Of a DNA stretch of 24,443 nucleotides, positions 17,755 through 24,443 are shown one piece after another (within the stretch, counting starts at the first letter, position 1; each line of letters opens with the position of its first letter). The position numbers and the translations under genes were made by a program. The DNA is from JAAZFF01 sp964405775 (GTDB lineage Bacteria; Verrucomicrobiota; Kiritimatiellia; RFP12; UBA3636): assembly GCA_964405775.1 (NCBI GenBank), contig CAYOPG010000031.1:1-24443 (forward strand), in the 5' to 3' direction. Below the pieces are notes generated by a model. That model ran no database searches, had not been told where the DNA came from, and was given only the letters and a program-made list of their open reading frames with translations.

Positions 17755-17776
17755 GGTTCGGATTATAGCCCGAACC
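17755..17776. repeat. Inverted repeat around the mreB -10 element
   Basis: GGTTCGG (17755-17761) and CCGAACC (17770-17776) form perfect 7-bp arms around an 8-nt centre that contains the -10 hexamer. It could be an operator overlapping the mreB promoter. It could also be a hairpin ending the barrel gene, whose stop is 25 nt upstream; no T-tract follows, so a simple intrinsic terminator is unlikely. Confidence 0.6.
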
Positions 17777-17791
17777 GATCACAGAAAGCAA
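17762..17791 (-). promoter_or_regulatory. mreB promoter with perfect TATAAT
   Basis: Minus-strand TATAAT (-10, 17762-17767) is preceded by an 18-bp spacer and TTGCTT (17786-17791). It lies 47 bp upstream of the mreB ATG. The -10 is a full consensus match; the -35 matches three of six positions, which suggests help from an activator or a moderate promoter. Confidence 0.6.
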
Positions 17792-17801
17792 CTGCTATTT
17801 T

Positions 17802-18644
17802 TTAGAAAGATACGGCGTAACCAGCTCCGTAGATAAAGTCCTCCAGATCGTTCATCTCGTCCGTGTAGACGTTGTCGTCCATCTGCACGAAATATTGAGC
17901 GAAAACGGAGAACTCTCGGAAAGTAATAGAAGGTCTCACTGAGAAATTGCCCCAGCCATCCTCTCCACCTTCGTCTGCAAGGTAGTGGAACTGCGCCCTC
18001 ACCGCCGTCGACAGGTCTTTGGTAAACTCATAAGCGGCCTCGAGATAAGTAAGCGCGTTTACATTGTTATCGCAATCTCCGCTAAGCGCATATTCACCAT
18101 AAACGCCGAGAGCCACAGTCATTGCCGACGGGAAGACATCTACAAAAGTCTTCTTAAGGTCGGCGGAAAGGTATTCCTCGCCATTCCAACCATCAAGGTT
18201 GGGGTATTGGACTGTATTGAGGGCAAAGCTCAAACTAACACCCGAGTCCTCCCATTCGTAAGACGTTCCAATACAAGCATCAACCTCTGTAAACGCGTGA
18301 TTCTGGGTCTGATCAGGCATTTTGTCTGTTGCATAGTTTCCCCAGAATCCTAACTCAACTGGAAGGGACCAGCCTTCCGGCGTTATGTACACGTCGAACC
18401 CCGGCTGGATCACAAGGCTGTCGCTGATGACGCAGCCATCGAAATCTATGTATCCGCTTGCAATATCGACGTACACATCGGCGGATACCGATGCGGGGGA
18501 TTCCATTTCCAACGTGATGTTTTCATTCGAAACCGGGGCCGCCGTGTTAGCTGCGTCCGGTTGCACACTGTCCTGCGCGAAAACTCCTTGTACTGCGATT
18601 AACGCGGACACTGCCGCAACTGCTGCCGTCTTAATGTTTCTCAT
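17802..18644 (-). CDS. Predicted outer-membrane beta-barrel protein
   Basis: The product is 280 aa. The signal peptide (MRNIKTAAVAAVSALIAVQG, cleavage probably after VFA) is clear. The mature chain begins with a short linker rich in Asn/Thr/Pro and then shows alternating hydrophobic/polar beta-strands with aromatic girdle residues, for example VYVDIASGYIDFDG, FDVYITPEGWSLPVELGFWG, LSFALNTVQYPN and MTVALGVYGEYALSG. It ends in an aromatic residue (GAGYAVSF), the usual C-terminal signal for insertion by the BAM complex. The strand pattern resembles the TorF-like putative porins of PVC bacteria, but substrate or channel function cannot be read. It is transcribed alone from a strong promoter. The start ATG at 18644 has AAGGTG about 11 nt upstream. 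Confidence 0.8.
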   Translation of the reverse strand: MRNIKTAAVAAVSALIAVQGVFAQDSVQPDAANTAAPVSNENITLEMESPASVSADVYVDIASGYIDFDGCVISDSLVIQPGFDVYITPEGWSLPVELGFWGNYATDKMPDQTQNHAFTEVDACIGTSYEWEDSGVSLSFALNTVQYPNLDGWNGEEYLSADLKKTFVDVFPSAMTVALGVYGEYALSGDCDNNVNALTYLEAAYEFTKDLSTAVRAQFHYLADEGGEDGWGNFSVRPSITFREFSVFAQYFVQMDDNVYTDEMNDLEDFIYGAGYAVSF

Positions 18645-18750
18645 CGGTTATTATTCACCTTTAATTGATTGTTTTGCTTTACATTATGTTTCACGTGCAC
18701 TTTTCGCGACGTAGAAAACGTTTTAATTAATAAAACCTGAAATCAAGGGC

Positions 18751-18779
18751 AATGTAAAAGATTATGATCAAAATGTCAA
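18751..18779 (-). promoter_or_regulatory. Strong sigma70-type promoter of the barrel gene
   Basis: Minus-strand TTGACA (-35, 18774-18779, full consensus), a 17-bp spacer and TACATT (-10, 18751-18756, four of six). Predicted start is near 18744, giving a leader of about 100 nt (18645-18744). The leader holds AAAACGTTTT and CACGTG palindromes that could fold or bind a regulator. This is the best -35 in the window and fits an abundant envelope protein. Confidence 0.7.
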
Positions 18780-18829
18780 AGACTTTCTTAGCGTAGACGC
18801 GTCGCGTCGTCGGGCGTTGTCCCTTCATG

Positions 18830-19849
18830 CTACGGCGTAGGCACAGTCAATGTTTCTGTAGATGCCTCTTCGCTCCCGTGAGCCAGCAGTTCGTCGGGTA
18901 TTGCGAATCCGTCTTCTGCGAGCGCCTTGGCCTCTTCGACTGTCAGCTCAAATCCTTCATCCACCTCTAGGCCCGCTTTTATCGCCTCGATCATTCTGGA
19001 TCGATGCAGCGCTTCCGCAGCGGCGAGAGCGGCTTCGGCGAGTTTTTTTTCCTTTTCAAGGGATTCTGAGATTTCTTTGTCCTTAAGAATCTTCTCCTCT
19101 TCCTGCTGCTTTTCCAACTCCTCCTTCCGGCGCTGTTCCTGAATCCGAAGGCGATGCAGTTCGCGGAATGAGAGCTTCTGTTCTCCGTCTTTGGTGTCCG
19201 TCGCCGCCTCGACGATCTCTGGGGAAACACCGCTCCCGCTCTCCACTTCTGATGTAGGGTCGGTTCCCTGCGGCTTTTCCTCTACCTCAGTGGCTTCCAA
19301 CGAATCACTTTCACTGTTTTTTCGGAAATCAAGCGCGGTCAGAAACTTAGTTCCGGCTATGGGTACGATGTTCGTCGGCTGCCCACTTGCGAATGAGAGG
19401 ACAATCTCCTCCGTTTGACCGCCTTTTATTAGGACGATGCTGCTTTTTGAGAACAAGACTTCGTCCAAAGTGTAGTCATCAATTGTCTGCCCTTCCGATA
19501 GAAAGTAAGAAGCATTGGTTTCCTTGTCGACGAAACCGGCTGCCGGAATTCCATTATATCTTGTTATAGCGTTGAGACGAACAACTGCACTGAGAGGTTG
19601 TACTGGATCCTGTACAACCTGCTCTTCCGTTATATCATTGGCGTCTTCGCCCCCAGTTGATTTAACAGGCGGGGGGGGGCCGAAGGGAGCGCGTTTCAAT
19701 ATTGCTTCGAATCTCTCGTACGCCGACACGGCGTTCGTCGTCGTGTTTGTATTGGCATCTGTTGTTGCGCAAACGGGAAAGGAAGAGGCCACTGCTACAA
19801 GCGCCCCTGACAGCCGAATGTATAGAGCAGTTCTTTGGTGTTTACGCAC
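18830..19849 (-). CDS. Periplasmic GspC/PilP-like protein with coiled-coil C-terminal half
   Basis: The product is about 339 aa from a GTG at 19849 (GGGA 7 nt upstream), which places a signal-like segment right at the N-terminus (basic VRKHQR, then LSGALVAVASSFPVCA). A second in-frame GTG at 19924 would add 25 residues but has no ribosome site. After the signal comes YERFEAILKRAPFGPPPP and then a beta domain (LNAITRYNGIPAAGFVDKE, FLSEGQTIDDYTLDEVLF, IVLIKGGQTEEIVLSF). This layout resembles the periplasmic homology region of GspC/PilP-type secretion or pilus proteins. Residues about 225-300 are a Lys/Glu-rich coiled coil (RRKEELEKQQEEEK). No other secretion genes lie nearby, so a role in type II secretion is only a possibility. 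A nine-C tract lies in the proline stretch. It follows the zinc-ribbon EIIA gene by 77 nt. Confidence 0.72.
   Translation of the reverse strand: MRKHQRTALYIRLSGALVAVASSFPVCATTDANTNTTTNAVSAYERFEAILKRAPFGPPPPVKSTGGEDANDITEEQVVQDPVQPLSAVVRLNAITRYNGIPAAGFVDKETNASYFLSEGQTIDDYTLDEVLFSKSSIVLIKGGQTEEIVLSFASGQPTNIVPIAGTKFLTALDFRKNSESDSLEATEVEEKPQGTDPTSEVESGSGVSPEIVEAATDTKDGEQKLSFRELHRLRIQEQRRKEELEKQQEEEKILKDKEISESLEKEKKLAEAALAAAEALHRSRMIEAIKAGLEVDEGFELTVEEAKALAEDGFAIPDELLAHGSEEASTETLTVPTP
19671..19679. repeat. Nine-base G/C homopolymer inside a coding region
   Basis: Nine consecutive G on the plus strand encode most of the PPPP stretch near codon 58-61 of the GspC/PilP-like protein. The present length keeps the frame open. 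A one-base change would truncate the protein, so this is either a slippage-prone site or a place where sequencing error matters. Confidence 0.7.
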
Positions 19850-19926
19850 AGTATATCCCAAGATAGTAACGGTGTCTGCTGGAACTTCCCCAAGTCTAAC
19901 AAACCCCCGGCGATATTGCCACACAA

Positions 19927-20957
19927 TTACTTGATAGTGTAGCGGGTCGCCTTTGTCAACACCTTCCAGAGAGCCTCGGAAGAATCTGCCTCAAGCGCTG
20001 CCTTGCGGTTTGCTTCCTTCGCGAAGGAATCGGAGATGCCGGCCAGCAGGCGCAGGTAGAATGCGCTCACAGCCGNNNNNNNNNNNNNNNNNNNNNNNNN
20101 NNNNNNNNNNNNNNNNNNNNNNNNNNNNNNNNNNNNNNNNNNNNNNNNNNNNNNNNNNNNNNNNNNNNNNNNNNNGCGAAGGAATCGGAGATGCCGGCCA
20201 GCAGGCGCAGGTAGAATGCGCTCACAGCCGTCGGGATCGTACAAAAGAAAATGAGATTTGAGGGTGTTTTAGCTACTCCGCCGAAATCAATTCCCTTGCG
20301 GCTCACTCCAAAAGCCAGCGCCAACCCGCCTCCTTCAACGCCGCGAACGTGCGGAAACGCCATAGAGTGGCCAATCCCCGTGCCGAGGATGTTCTCCCTT
20401 GCAACAGCGCCTTCAACCAGTTTTGCCGCGTTGTCAACGAACTTAGCCTTTTCAAGACAGGCTGCCAGCTCCGCGATGACTTCCGCAGGTGTGTTTCCTT
20501 GAAGATCTGGAACCATTAGATCCGGCGATGAGAATCTGGCAACACCCGATTTACGCTCGCCACTGGTGCGAGACTTTTGCTCTCCCACCCATTTGGCGCC
20601 AGTGGGATCGTAGATCACCCTTGCGCAACTCGGGCAAGACACTATCTGACGGCAGAGCTTCACTGACTGTATCTGCGAAATTGCGAGATGCATTCCGCAC
20701 ATTGAGCATGAGCCGTCGCTCATAGGCGCCATGAAAATATGGTCTTTCTTGTAAAGACGGTTGAAGTTTATCGAAACTTCCGGATCGAGCGATGCGACCA
20801 TGTCTTCAATGTTTTTGTTGATAACGCCTAGATCCGTCCCCGGCCCAAGAATGGAACGCTGCTCATCGCGTATTAGTATCAACTCCTGTAGCTGTATAAG
20901 ATGGTTTACGACACCGCGCATCGTCTGCTGCTGTTCCATCGGATCTTGTTTCTTCAT
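19927..20957 (-). CDS. Zinc-ribbon protein fused to PTS EIIA (PtsN-like) domain, interrupted by assembly gap
   Basis: Removing the 100 Ns and one copy of the 55-bp flank restores one continuous frame of 291 aa; the two flanking frames differ by exactly the offset this predicts. Residues about 10-75 are helical. C84-x2-C87 and C108-x2-C111 form a C4 zinc ribbon of the type seen at the end of CT398-like proteins. Residues about 145-291 match a type-2 PTS EIIA domain (AACLEKAKFVD, ENILGTGIGHSMAFPHVRG), with the phosphorylatable His at 203. EIIA/PtsN domains relay phosphate in sugar uptake or nitrogen/potassium regulation; without neighbouring EIIB/EIIC a regulatory role is more likely. The ATG at 20957 has AGGG 9 nt upstream; alternative ATGs lie at 20939 and 21017. 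Confidence 0.8.
20021..20075. repeat. Left copy of 55-bp duplicate bordering the gap
   Basis: Identical over 55 bases to 20176-20230 and ending exactly at the first N. Fifty-five is a common assembler k-mer length, so this looks like unmerged contig overlap rather than a biological repeat. Confidence 0.93.
20076..20175. other. Assembly gap (100 Ns)
   Basis: Exactly 100 N characters, a conventional placeholder length. The gap lies within the EIIA domain and its flanks are identical (see the two repeat entries), so no sequence is likely to be missing. Confidence 0.97.
20176..20230. repeat. Right copy of 55-bp duplicate bordering the gap
   Basis: Begins immediately after the last N and matches 20021-20075 base for base. 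Deleting one copy plus the Ns (155 bp) makes the surrounding gene continuous. Confidence 0.93.
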
Positions 20958-20988
20958 TTCTCTTGCCCTGTTATTTTTTAATGGCGCA

Positions 20989-21017
20989 AGTTTCCTTTTT
21001 TTTCGCCAAAAAGTCAA
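20989..21017 (-). promoter_or_regulatory. Possible promoter for the zinc-ribbon EIIA operon
   Basis: Minus-strand TTGACT (-35, 21012-21017) with a 17-bp A/G-rich spacer to GAAACT (20989-20994), a poor -10. The -35 and following T-run resemble the other promoters of this window (TTGACT-TTT and TTGACA-TTT), which supports it. Leader length would be about 25 nt. Confidence 0.4.
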
Positions 21018-21038
21018 GCGTAAACGCCGGATCGTTCG

Positions 21039-21053
21039 TAATTACCGTAATTA
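21039..21053. promoter_or_regulatory. Palindrome upstream of the EIIA promoter, possible operator
   Basis: TAATTAC-C-GTAATTA, perfect 7-bp arms around one base, centred about 30 bp upstream of the predicted -35. The position would suit an activator or other dimeric regulator. No regulator gene is nearby, so its owner is unknown. Confidence 0.4.
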
Positions 21054-21097
21054 ACTCCGCTGGTAGAGCTCCAAGTAAATACTTATTGCAACATGTT

Positions 21098-21121
21098 CCG
21101 GCCAGGAATATGCCTGGCCGG
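21098..21121 (-). terminator. Strong GC hairpin after the VIT/VWA gene
   Basis: CCGGCCAGG and CCTGGCCGG make a perfect 9-bp stem with a 6-nt loop, beginning 24 nt after the VIT/VWA stop codon. No T-run follows in the minus-strand direction, so it is not a classical intrinsic terminator. It may be a 3'-end stabilising or Rho-assisted stem. Confidence 0.5.
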
Positions 21122-21145
21122 CGGTTCGGACATGGCCAGACGCAT

Positions 21146-24100
21146 CTACTGAGCCAATATCATCACGACGCCACCGGGGAAATGGCGCTCTGCCCGGATC
21201 AGTTTCCCATCCTCCCCATAAGTCACTTTTATTAAACTGCCACCGGCATCGTATTCGCGCTCGGCACCAATCGTTTTTTTAGGTTTGCCCAGTATGGCCT
21301 CTGCATCGGCAATGGTCATGCCAACGGAAATGTCTTTTAGCGAAAGCAGCGGGATGACTGTTCCATCACCGCCATCTCCACCGAACAACACTCTCCCCAG
21401 AGGCACTTTATCCTTTGGCGTATCGAGGCGTACGGAGAGGGTCTGCCGCTTTTCCTTCTGCCTCCCCCAATCGGTGAAGACTGTAGCCGTCACGGTGGCA
21501 GGTCCGAGCAATGTCTGCTGGTGCGACGCAAAGTAGTTCACAAAAACCTCGTACTCGCCTTGCGGAGCAGTACTGACCATATACTCTTCAGGACCGTAGC
21601 CGTCGGTGATGTCCTTTGACACGATCCCGCCGCGCTTCGTGCGGTTGTGTCCGTAAAAGGCTTCCTCTCCTCCCGGCTCCACAACGTGCAAATCGATATC
21701 GGTATTGTCCGCATCCCATGCCATTACGATGCGCAAATCCGTGCTCAACTTTTCGCGGAATTTCGAGTCGAACTCAGGAATCTTCGGCTTCCGCCCCGCA
21801 TCGTATTCCACCGCTTCAATCCAGTTGATGAGCGCGTTCAATTCCTCAAGCGCGAGCAGCCCCAAGGCATCTGCATGGCGGCTCCACGGTGTGAACGCCA
21901 CTTTAATATACAGCTCCATTGCCTCTTCGACTTTGGCGGGATCGCGTTCCGCCCTACCCCATTCGTCGAGAGTGAGAGCCAGATCTCTATACGACTGCGG
22001 ATCCTCGCCACGAAGCTTTATAACCCGCCTTAACTGCACCGCTGCAAGCTCGTACTGTCCTGCTTGCCTCAGCCTCCAGGCAAATACGCGCAGCAACGAA
22101 GAATCGTCGATTTTCAACTCTGCCAGATTCGTCAGAATGCGCGTCCCGACTTCCCCCTGCCCGACTGCGTAGCAATAGTCGGCGCAATCGAGGTAGAAAG
22201 CGGGACTGCTCCCGAACTCCGCGCGCTGTTTGAGATACTCTGCAAGAAGCCCGCCTGTCTCAACCTTCTTGAGAGCGTCCATGTACGGAGTCTTCGGATT
22301 CCACGCCTTGATTTCAACTTTTGAAACAGCGCGACTTCCCCCTACGCCGGCAATTTCTTCCTCAGAAACATCGCTTACATCGGCCTCAAGGGGATGAAAG
22401 CCGTAGGCAGGTTCTGCCGATGCGGGAGACTCCAACGCACCTTCTTCCCCCGGCAAAGCAGCAGTAGTAGTTGGCGTGGGTCCTCCACTGTCTTCAGAGG
22501 CGACGCTCGCATCAACTACCGGTGGCACAGAACGATTCGAGAACAGTCTTATTGGCATTATACCGCCACCTCCAGCACCAGAAGAGCCATTCTCTTTATA
22601 CGGCTTTTTCTTGAAATCGCGTTTCAACCATGCCACGCGCTCCTTCCAGAGCTCTTCCAGACGGGCAAGGTGTCCTGACTCCGAAGACTCTATCTCCGAG
22701 TTGCGCGTTTTGAGGGCGTTCCTCCATTGTTCGCGCATTTCAGGCAGCGTTTCCGGCGGTTCGATGCCGTAGCGCACCCACTGGTCAAGGCTTTCAAGCA
22801 CAATGAGAGACGTCGCGGGGCTTACAACCCCATATTTCCTGCCTATCTCCAAAAGCTCGTCTGCGAAATCGTCCGCACGAGGCGCCATCTGAGCCACCCG
22901 CTGAACCGCCCACGCCTTGCGCAGCGTAGTCCCCTCACGCGCCCCCGCTGCCTTCAGGTGGAAAGGTGCAGACTCTGCCACATCGTCAAACGCAATCTTT
23001 ATTTCGGCCGAGGGCGCCGTCAAACGCCCGGTGAGCGTAACGCGTCCATACGCGACCCTTCCGATGCTCTGCACATCCGCAACCCCCGTACCAACAATTC
23101 CGGAAACCCGCGGCGACGGGCTGAGAATCTCCCCTATGGCAGAGTCTATCGGCGTCGTCTGCAAATCAACAATGGCACCGCCACATGCCTGACGCAAACC
23201 TTCATGATCAGCCACGGTGGAGGACACCACCGCGACCGGCTTTGCACCTTCGAACTCCAACGGTTTATCAGATAGTGTATCGATGCCATCCGTGAAAAGC
23301 AGACGCAAGACGGAGTTGCCGTCCAGCGCAGCAGATAGCGCCGCGAAATCTGTACCACCATCAAACGGCACGCTCTCAAGATACTCCACCACTTCCGCCG
23401 ACGAATCGAAAGACACTGCGGCTTCCGGTTTGTTGCGGAATACAACCACGCGGTATTTGGCAGAGGGTGGCAGCGCTTTAATAACCGCTAAGTCCAGCTT
23501 GCGCTCAGGCCCTGCTCGACTGCCGGATGCGTCCCAGATGATGTCGATCGCGGCGGGAGGCGGCGTGGCCTTTTGCACCAGTTGCGGAGCGATGGTGGAA
23601 ACGTAAAACCAGACATCGCCTTCGCGATCTTTCTCGACGCCGGAAAGTTCCGCTGGCAATTTTGGCAGCGACACCAAGACATCCTCTGAGGGTTCAACAC
23701 CTGTCTCTTCAGCTGAAACTCGCCAGAACAATTCCGCCTTCTCGAAGCGGCTGTCGCCGAGGCCGCCCAGCTCCGGAACGGCCTCAGAGCCGGTGTCAAC
23801 CTCGATTGTGATCTTGCGGCTCCCGAGCTTCACTTTCGGCATCGTGAGCCGCAAAGCGGCGTCACCGTTCTGGGCTACGGTGAGCGGCGTTGTGTAAGAA
23901 ACCCTCACAGTCCGCTTACCACGCGCAGGCAGCGGATATATACGCGTTTTATATAAATTGCCCCTGACCTGCTCCACGATTCCGGGGTCGACGCCGCGGC
24001 GGGCTTCTGTTTCAAAAACCACTCGAGCCTTTTCCTTGTTTACGATTACGCCGTCGACCATCACGCCGTTGACGTCGATTGCGTAGCCGCAGACTGCGGC

Positions 24101-24337
24101 GCTGTCAGGCAGCGGCAACTCCAGCTCACCTTCCATGACACGCGAATTCGGATTGTGGAACACAAACTCGTAATCCACCGTGGCATAGAGTCCCTTGACC
24201 GAGGCGTTTACAGCCATTTGCTCAATGGACACCGGCGATTCATTCGCCTCTGTCTTAACCTGCAAAAACCCCTGTGCCGAGGCAATACCGCCAAACAACG
24301 CCGCTGCCATCATTGCCGCATACGCCTTAGACTTCAT
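21146..24337 (-). CDS. Secreted VIT and VWA domain protein with TPR-like, YfaP/DUF2135-like and BamE/SmpA-like regions
   Basis: The product is 1063 aa. The signal peptide (MKSKAYAAMMAAALFGGIASA) is clear and AAAGGAG lies 6 nt upstream of the ATG at 24337. Residues about 33-155 form a VIT domain (ATVDYEFVFHNPNSRVMEGE, VIVNKEKARVVFE, YPLPARGKRTVRVSY). Residues about 262-420 form a VWA domain with D269-x-S271-x-S273 of the metal site (IIWDASGSR). A Pro/Ser/Gly-rich linker precedes a helical TPR-like region (about 690-850). Residues about 867-990 match the YfaP/DUF2135 type (MAWDADNTDIDLHVVEPGGE). The last 65 residues (ISVGMTIADAEAILGKPKKT) resemble a BamE/SmpA-like fold. VIT/VWA proteins of bacteria are envelope proteins of mostly unknown role, so none is assigned. 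It has no exosortase tail. It appears to be a single-gene unit. Confidence 0.87.
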   Translation of the reverse strand: MKSKAYAAMMAAALFGGIASAQGFLQVKTEANESPVSIEQMAVNASVKGLYATVDYEFVFHNPNSRVMEGELELPLPDSAAVCGYAIDVNGVMVDGVIVNKEKARVVFETEARRGVDPGIVEQVRGNLYKTRIYPLPARGKRTVRVSYTTPLTVAQNGDAALRLTMPKVKLGSRKITIEVDTGSEAVPELGGLGDSRFEKAELFWRVSAEETGVEPSEDVLVSLPKLPAELSGVEKDREGDVWFYVSTIAPQLVQKATPPPAAIDIIWDASGSRAGPERKLDLAVIKALPPSAKYRVVVFRNKPEAAVSFDSSAEVVEYLESVPFDGGTDFAALSAALDGNSVLRLLFTDGIDTLSDKPLEFEGAKPVAVVSSTVADHEGLRQACGGAIVDLQTTPIDSAIGEILSPSPRVSGIVGTGVADVQSIGRVAYGRVTLTGRLTAPSAEIKIAFDDVAESAPFHLKAAGAREGTTLRKAWAVQRVAQMAPRADDFADELLEIGRKYGVVSPATSLIVLESLDQWVRYGIEPPETLPEMREQWRNALKTRNSEIESSESGHLARLEELWKERVAWLKRDFKKKPYKENGSSGAGGGGIMPIRLFSNRSVPPVVDASVASEDSGGPTPTTTAALPGEEGALESPASAEPAYGFHPLEADVSDVSEEEIAGVGGSRAVSKVEIKAWNPKTPYMDALKKVETGGLLAEYLKQRAEFGSSPAFYLDCADYCYAVGQGEVGTRILTNLAELKIDDSSLLRVFAWRLRQAGQYELAAVQLRRVIKLRGEDPQSYRDLALTLDEWGRAERDPAKVEEAMELYIKVAFTPWSRHADALGLLALEELNALINWIEAVEYDAGRKPKIPEFDSKFREKLSTDLRIVMAWDADNTDIDLHVVEPGGEEAFYGHNRTKRGGIVSKDITDGYGPEEYMVSTAPQGEYEVFVNYFASHQQTLLGPATVTATVFTDWGRQKEKRQTLSVRLDTPKDKVPLGRVLFGGDGGDGTVIPLLSLKDISVGMTIADAEAILGKPKKTIGAEREYDAGGSLIKVTYGEDGKLIRAERHFPGGVVMILAQ

Positions 24338-24443
24338 TGGTGGCTCCTTTGTGGATGTTATGTTTGCTTCAAATGTGGTCTATTTAATTACACTAGCATC
24401 CCATAGGCTTGATTTTAATTCAGCCACCTAGCTGGAACCCACG

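Noticed and set aside
18781..18829. GC-rich ACGCG-type repeats after the GspC-like gene as a terminator
   Set aside because: The self-complementary part (GACGCG-A-CGCGTC) leaves no room for a loop and no T-run follows.
20021..20230. The 55-bp duplicate as a real direct repeat, attachment site or CRISPR-like repeat
   Set aside because: It borders an artificial gap exactly, is within conserved coding sequence and occurs only at the join.
20067..21017. Reading the zinc-ribbon EIIA gene straight through the Ns as a 316-residue protein
   Set aside because: Translation through Ns is meaningless, and the frame beyond the gap only matches after removing 155 bp.
24338..24443. Promoter for the VIT/VWA gene
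   Set aside because: Only very weak matches (for example TTAAAA-17-TAGTGT) are present; the leader is cut by the window edge, so I do not call one.

Overview
The window is a compact, almost entirely minus-strand stretch of a Gram-negative-type bacterial genome. No 16S or other definitive marker is present. The secreted proteins with thrombospondin-type-3-like Ca-binding repeats, the single-target exosortase unit, the predicted outer-membrane barrel and the general style point to the PVC superphylum, most likely an uncultured Kiritimatiellota/Verrucomicrobiota member. This is inference, not a measured placement. A run of 100 Ns flanked by two identical 55-bp sequences marks an assembly join, so this is probably a draft or metagenome-assembled genome.

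Layout, in the direction of transcription (right to left). (A) 24337-21146: a large secreted VIT + VWA protein with TPR-like, YfaP/DUF2135-like and BamE/SmpA-like parts. (B) 20957-18830: a zinc-ribbon protein fused to a PTS EIIA domain, whose reading frame is broken only by the artificial gap, followed by a periplasmic GspC/PilP-like protein with a long charged coiled coil. (C) 18644-17802: a predicted outer-membrane beta-barrel with its own strong promoter. (D) 17715-10286: the rod-shape and elongation cluster mreB-mreC-mreD-mrdA(PBP2)-rodA-rng, mostly joined by ATGA stop/start overlaps or very short gaps. (E) 10202-3574: phosphohexomutase, galactokinase-type kinase, a small exosortase, a 966-aa multi-pass VIT protein ending in an exosortase-type sorting signal, and a small membrane-anchored protein, served by a good sigma70-type promoter ahead of the mutase. 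(F) 3263-1: a small secreted protein and a large membrane-anchored protein with Ca-binding-type repeats and cysteine clusters, cut by the left window edge.

Block D builds and directs the lateral cell wall: MreB filaments, MreC/D scaffold, RodA glycan polymerase and PBP2 transpeptidase. RNase G is appended to the cluster, as in many bacteria. Block E is the most interesting part. Sugar activation genes lead into a dedicated exosortase that appears to have one adjacent substrate, whose C-terminus is V-P-A-P, a short hydrophobic stretch and a basic tail. A conserved-looking small membrane protein follows directly and may be a third component. Blocks A and E each encode a VIT-domain protein, one soluble or secreted and one multi-pass membrane.

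No tRNA, rRNA, CRISPR array, transposase or phage gene was seen. All plus-strand open frames are antisense shadows of the genes listed.
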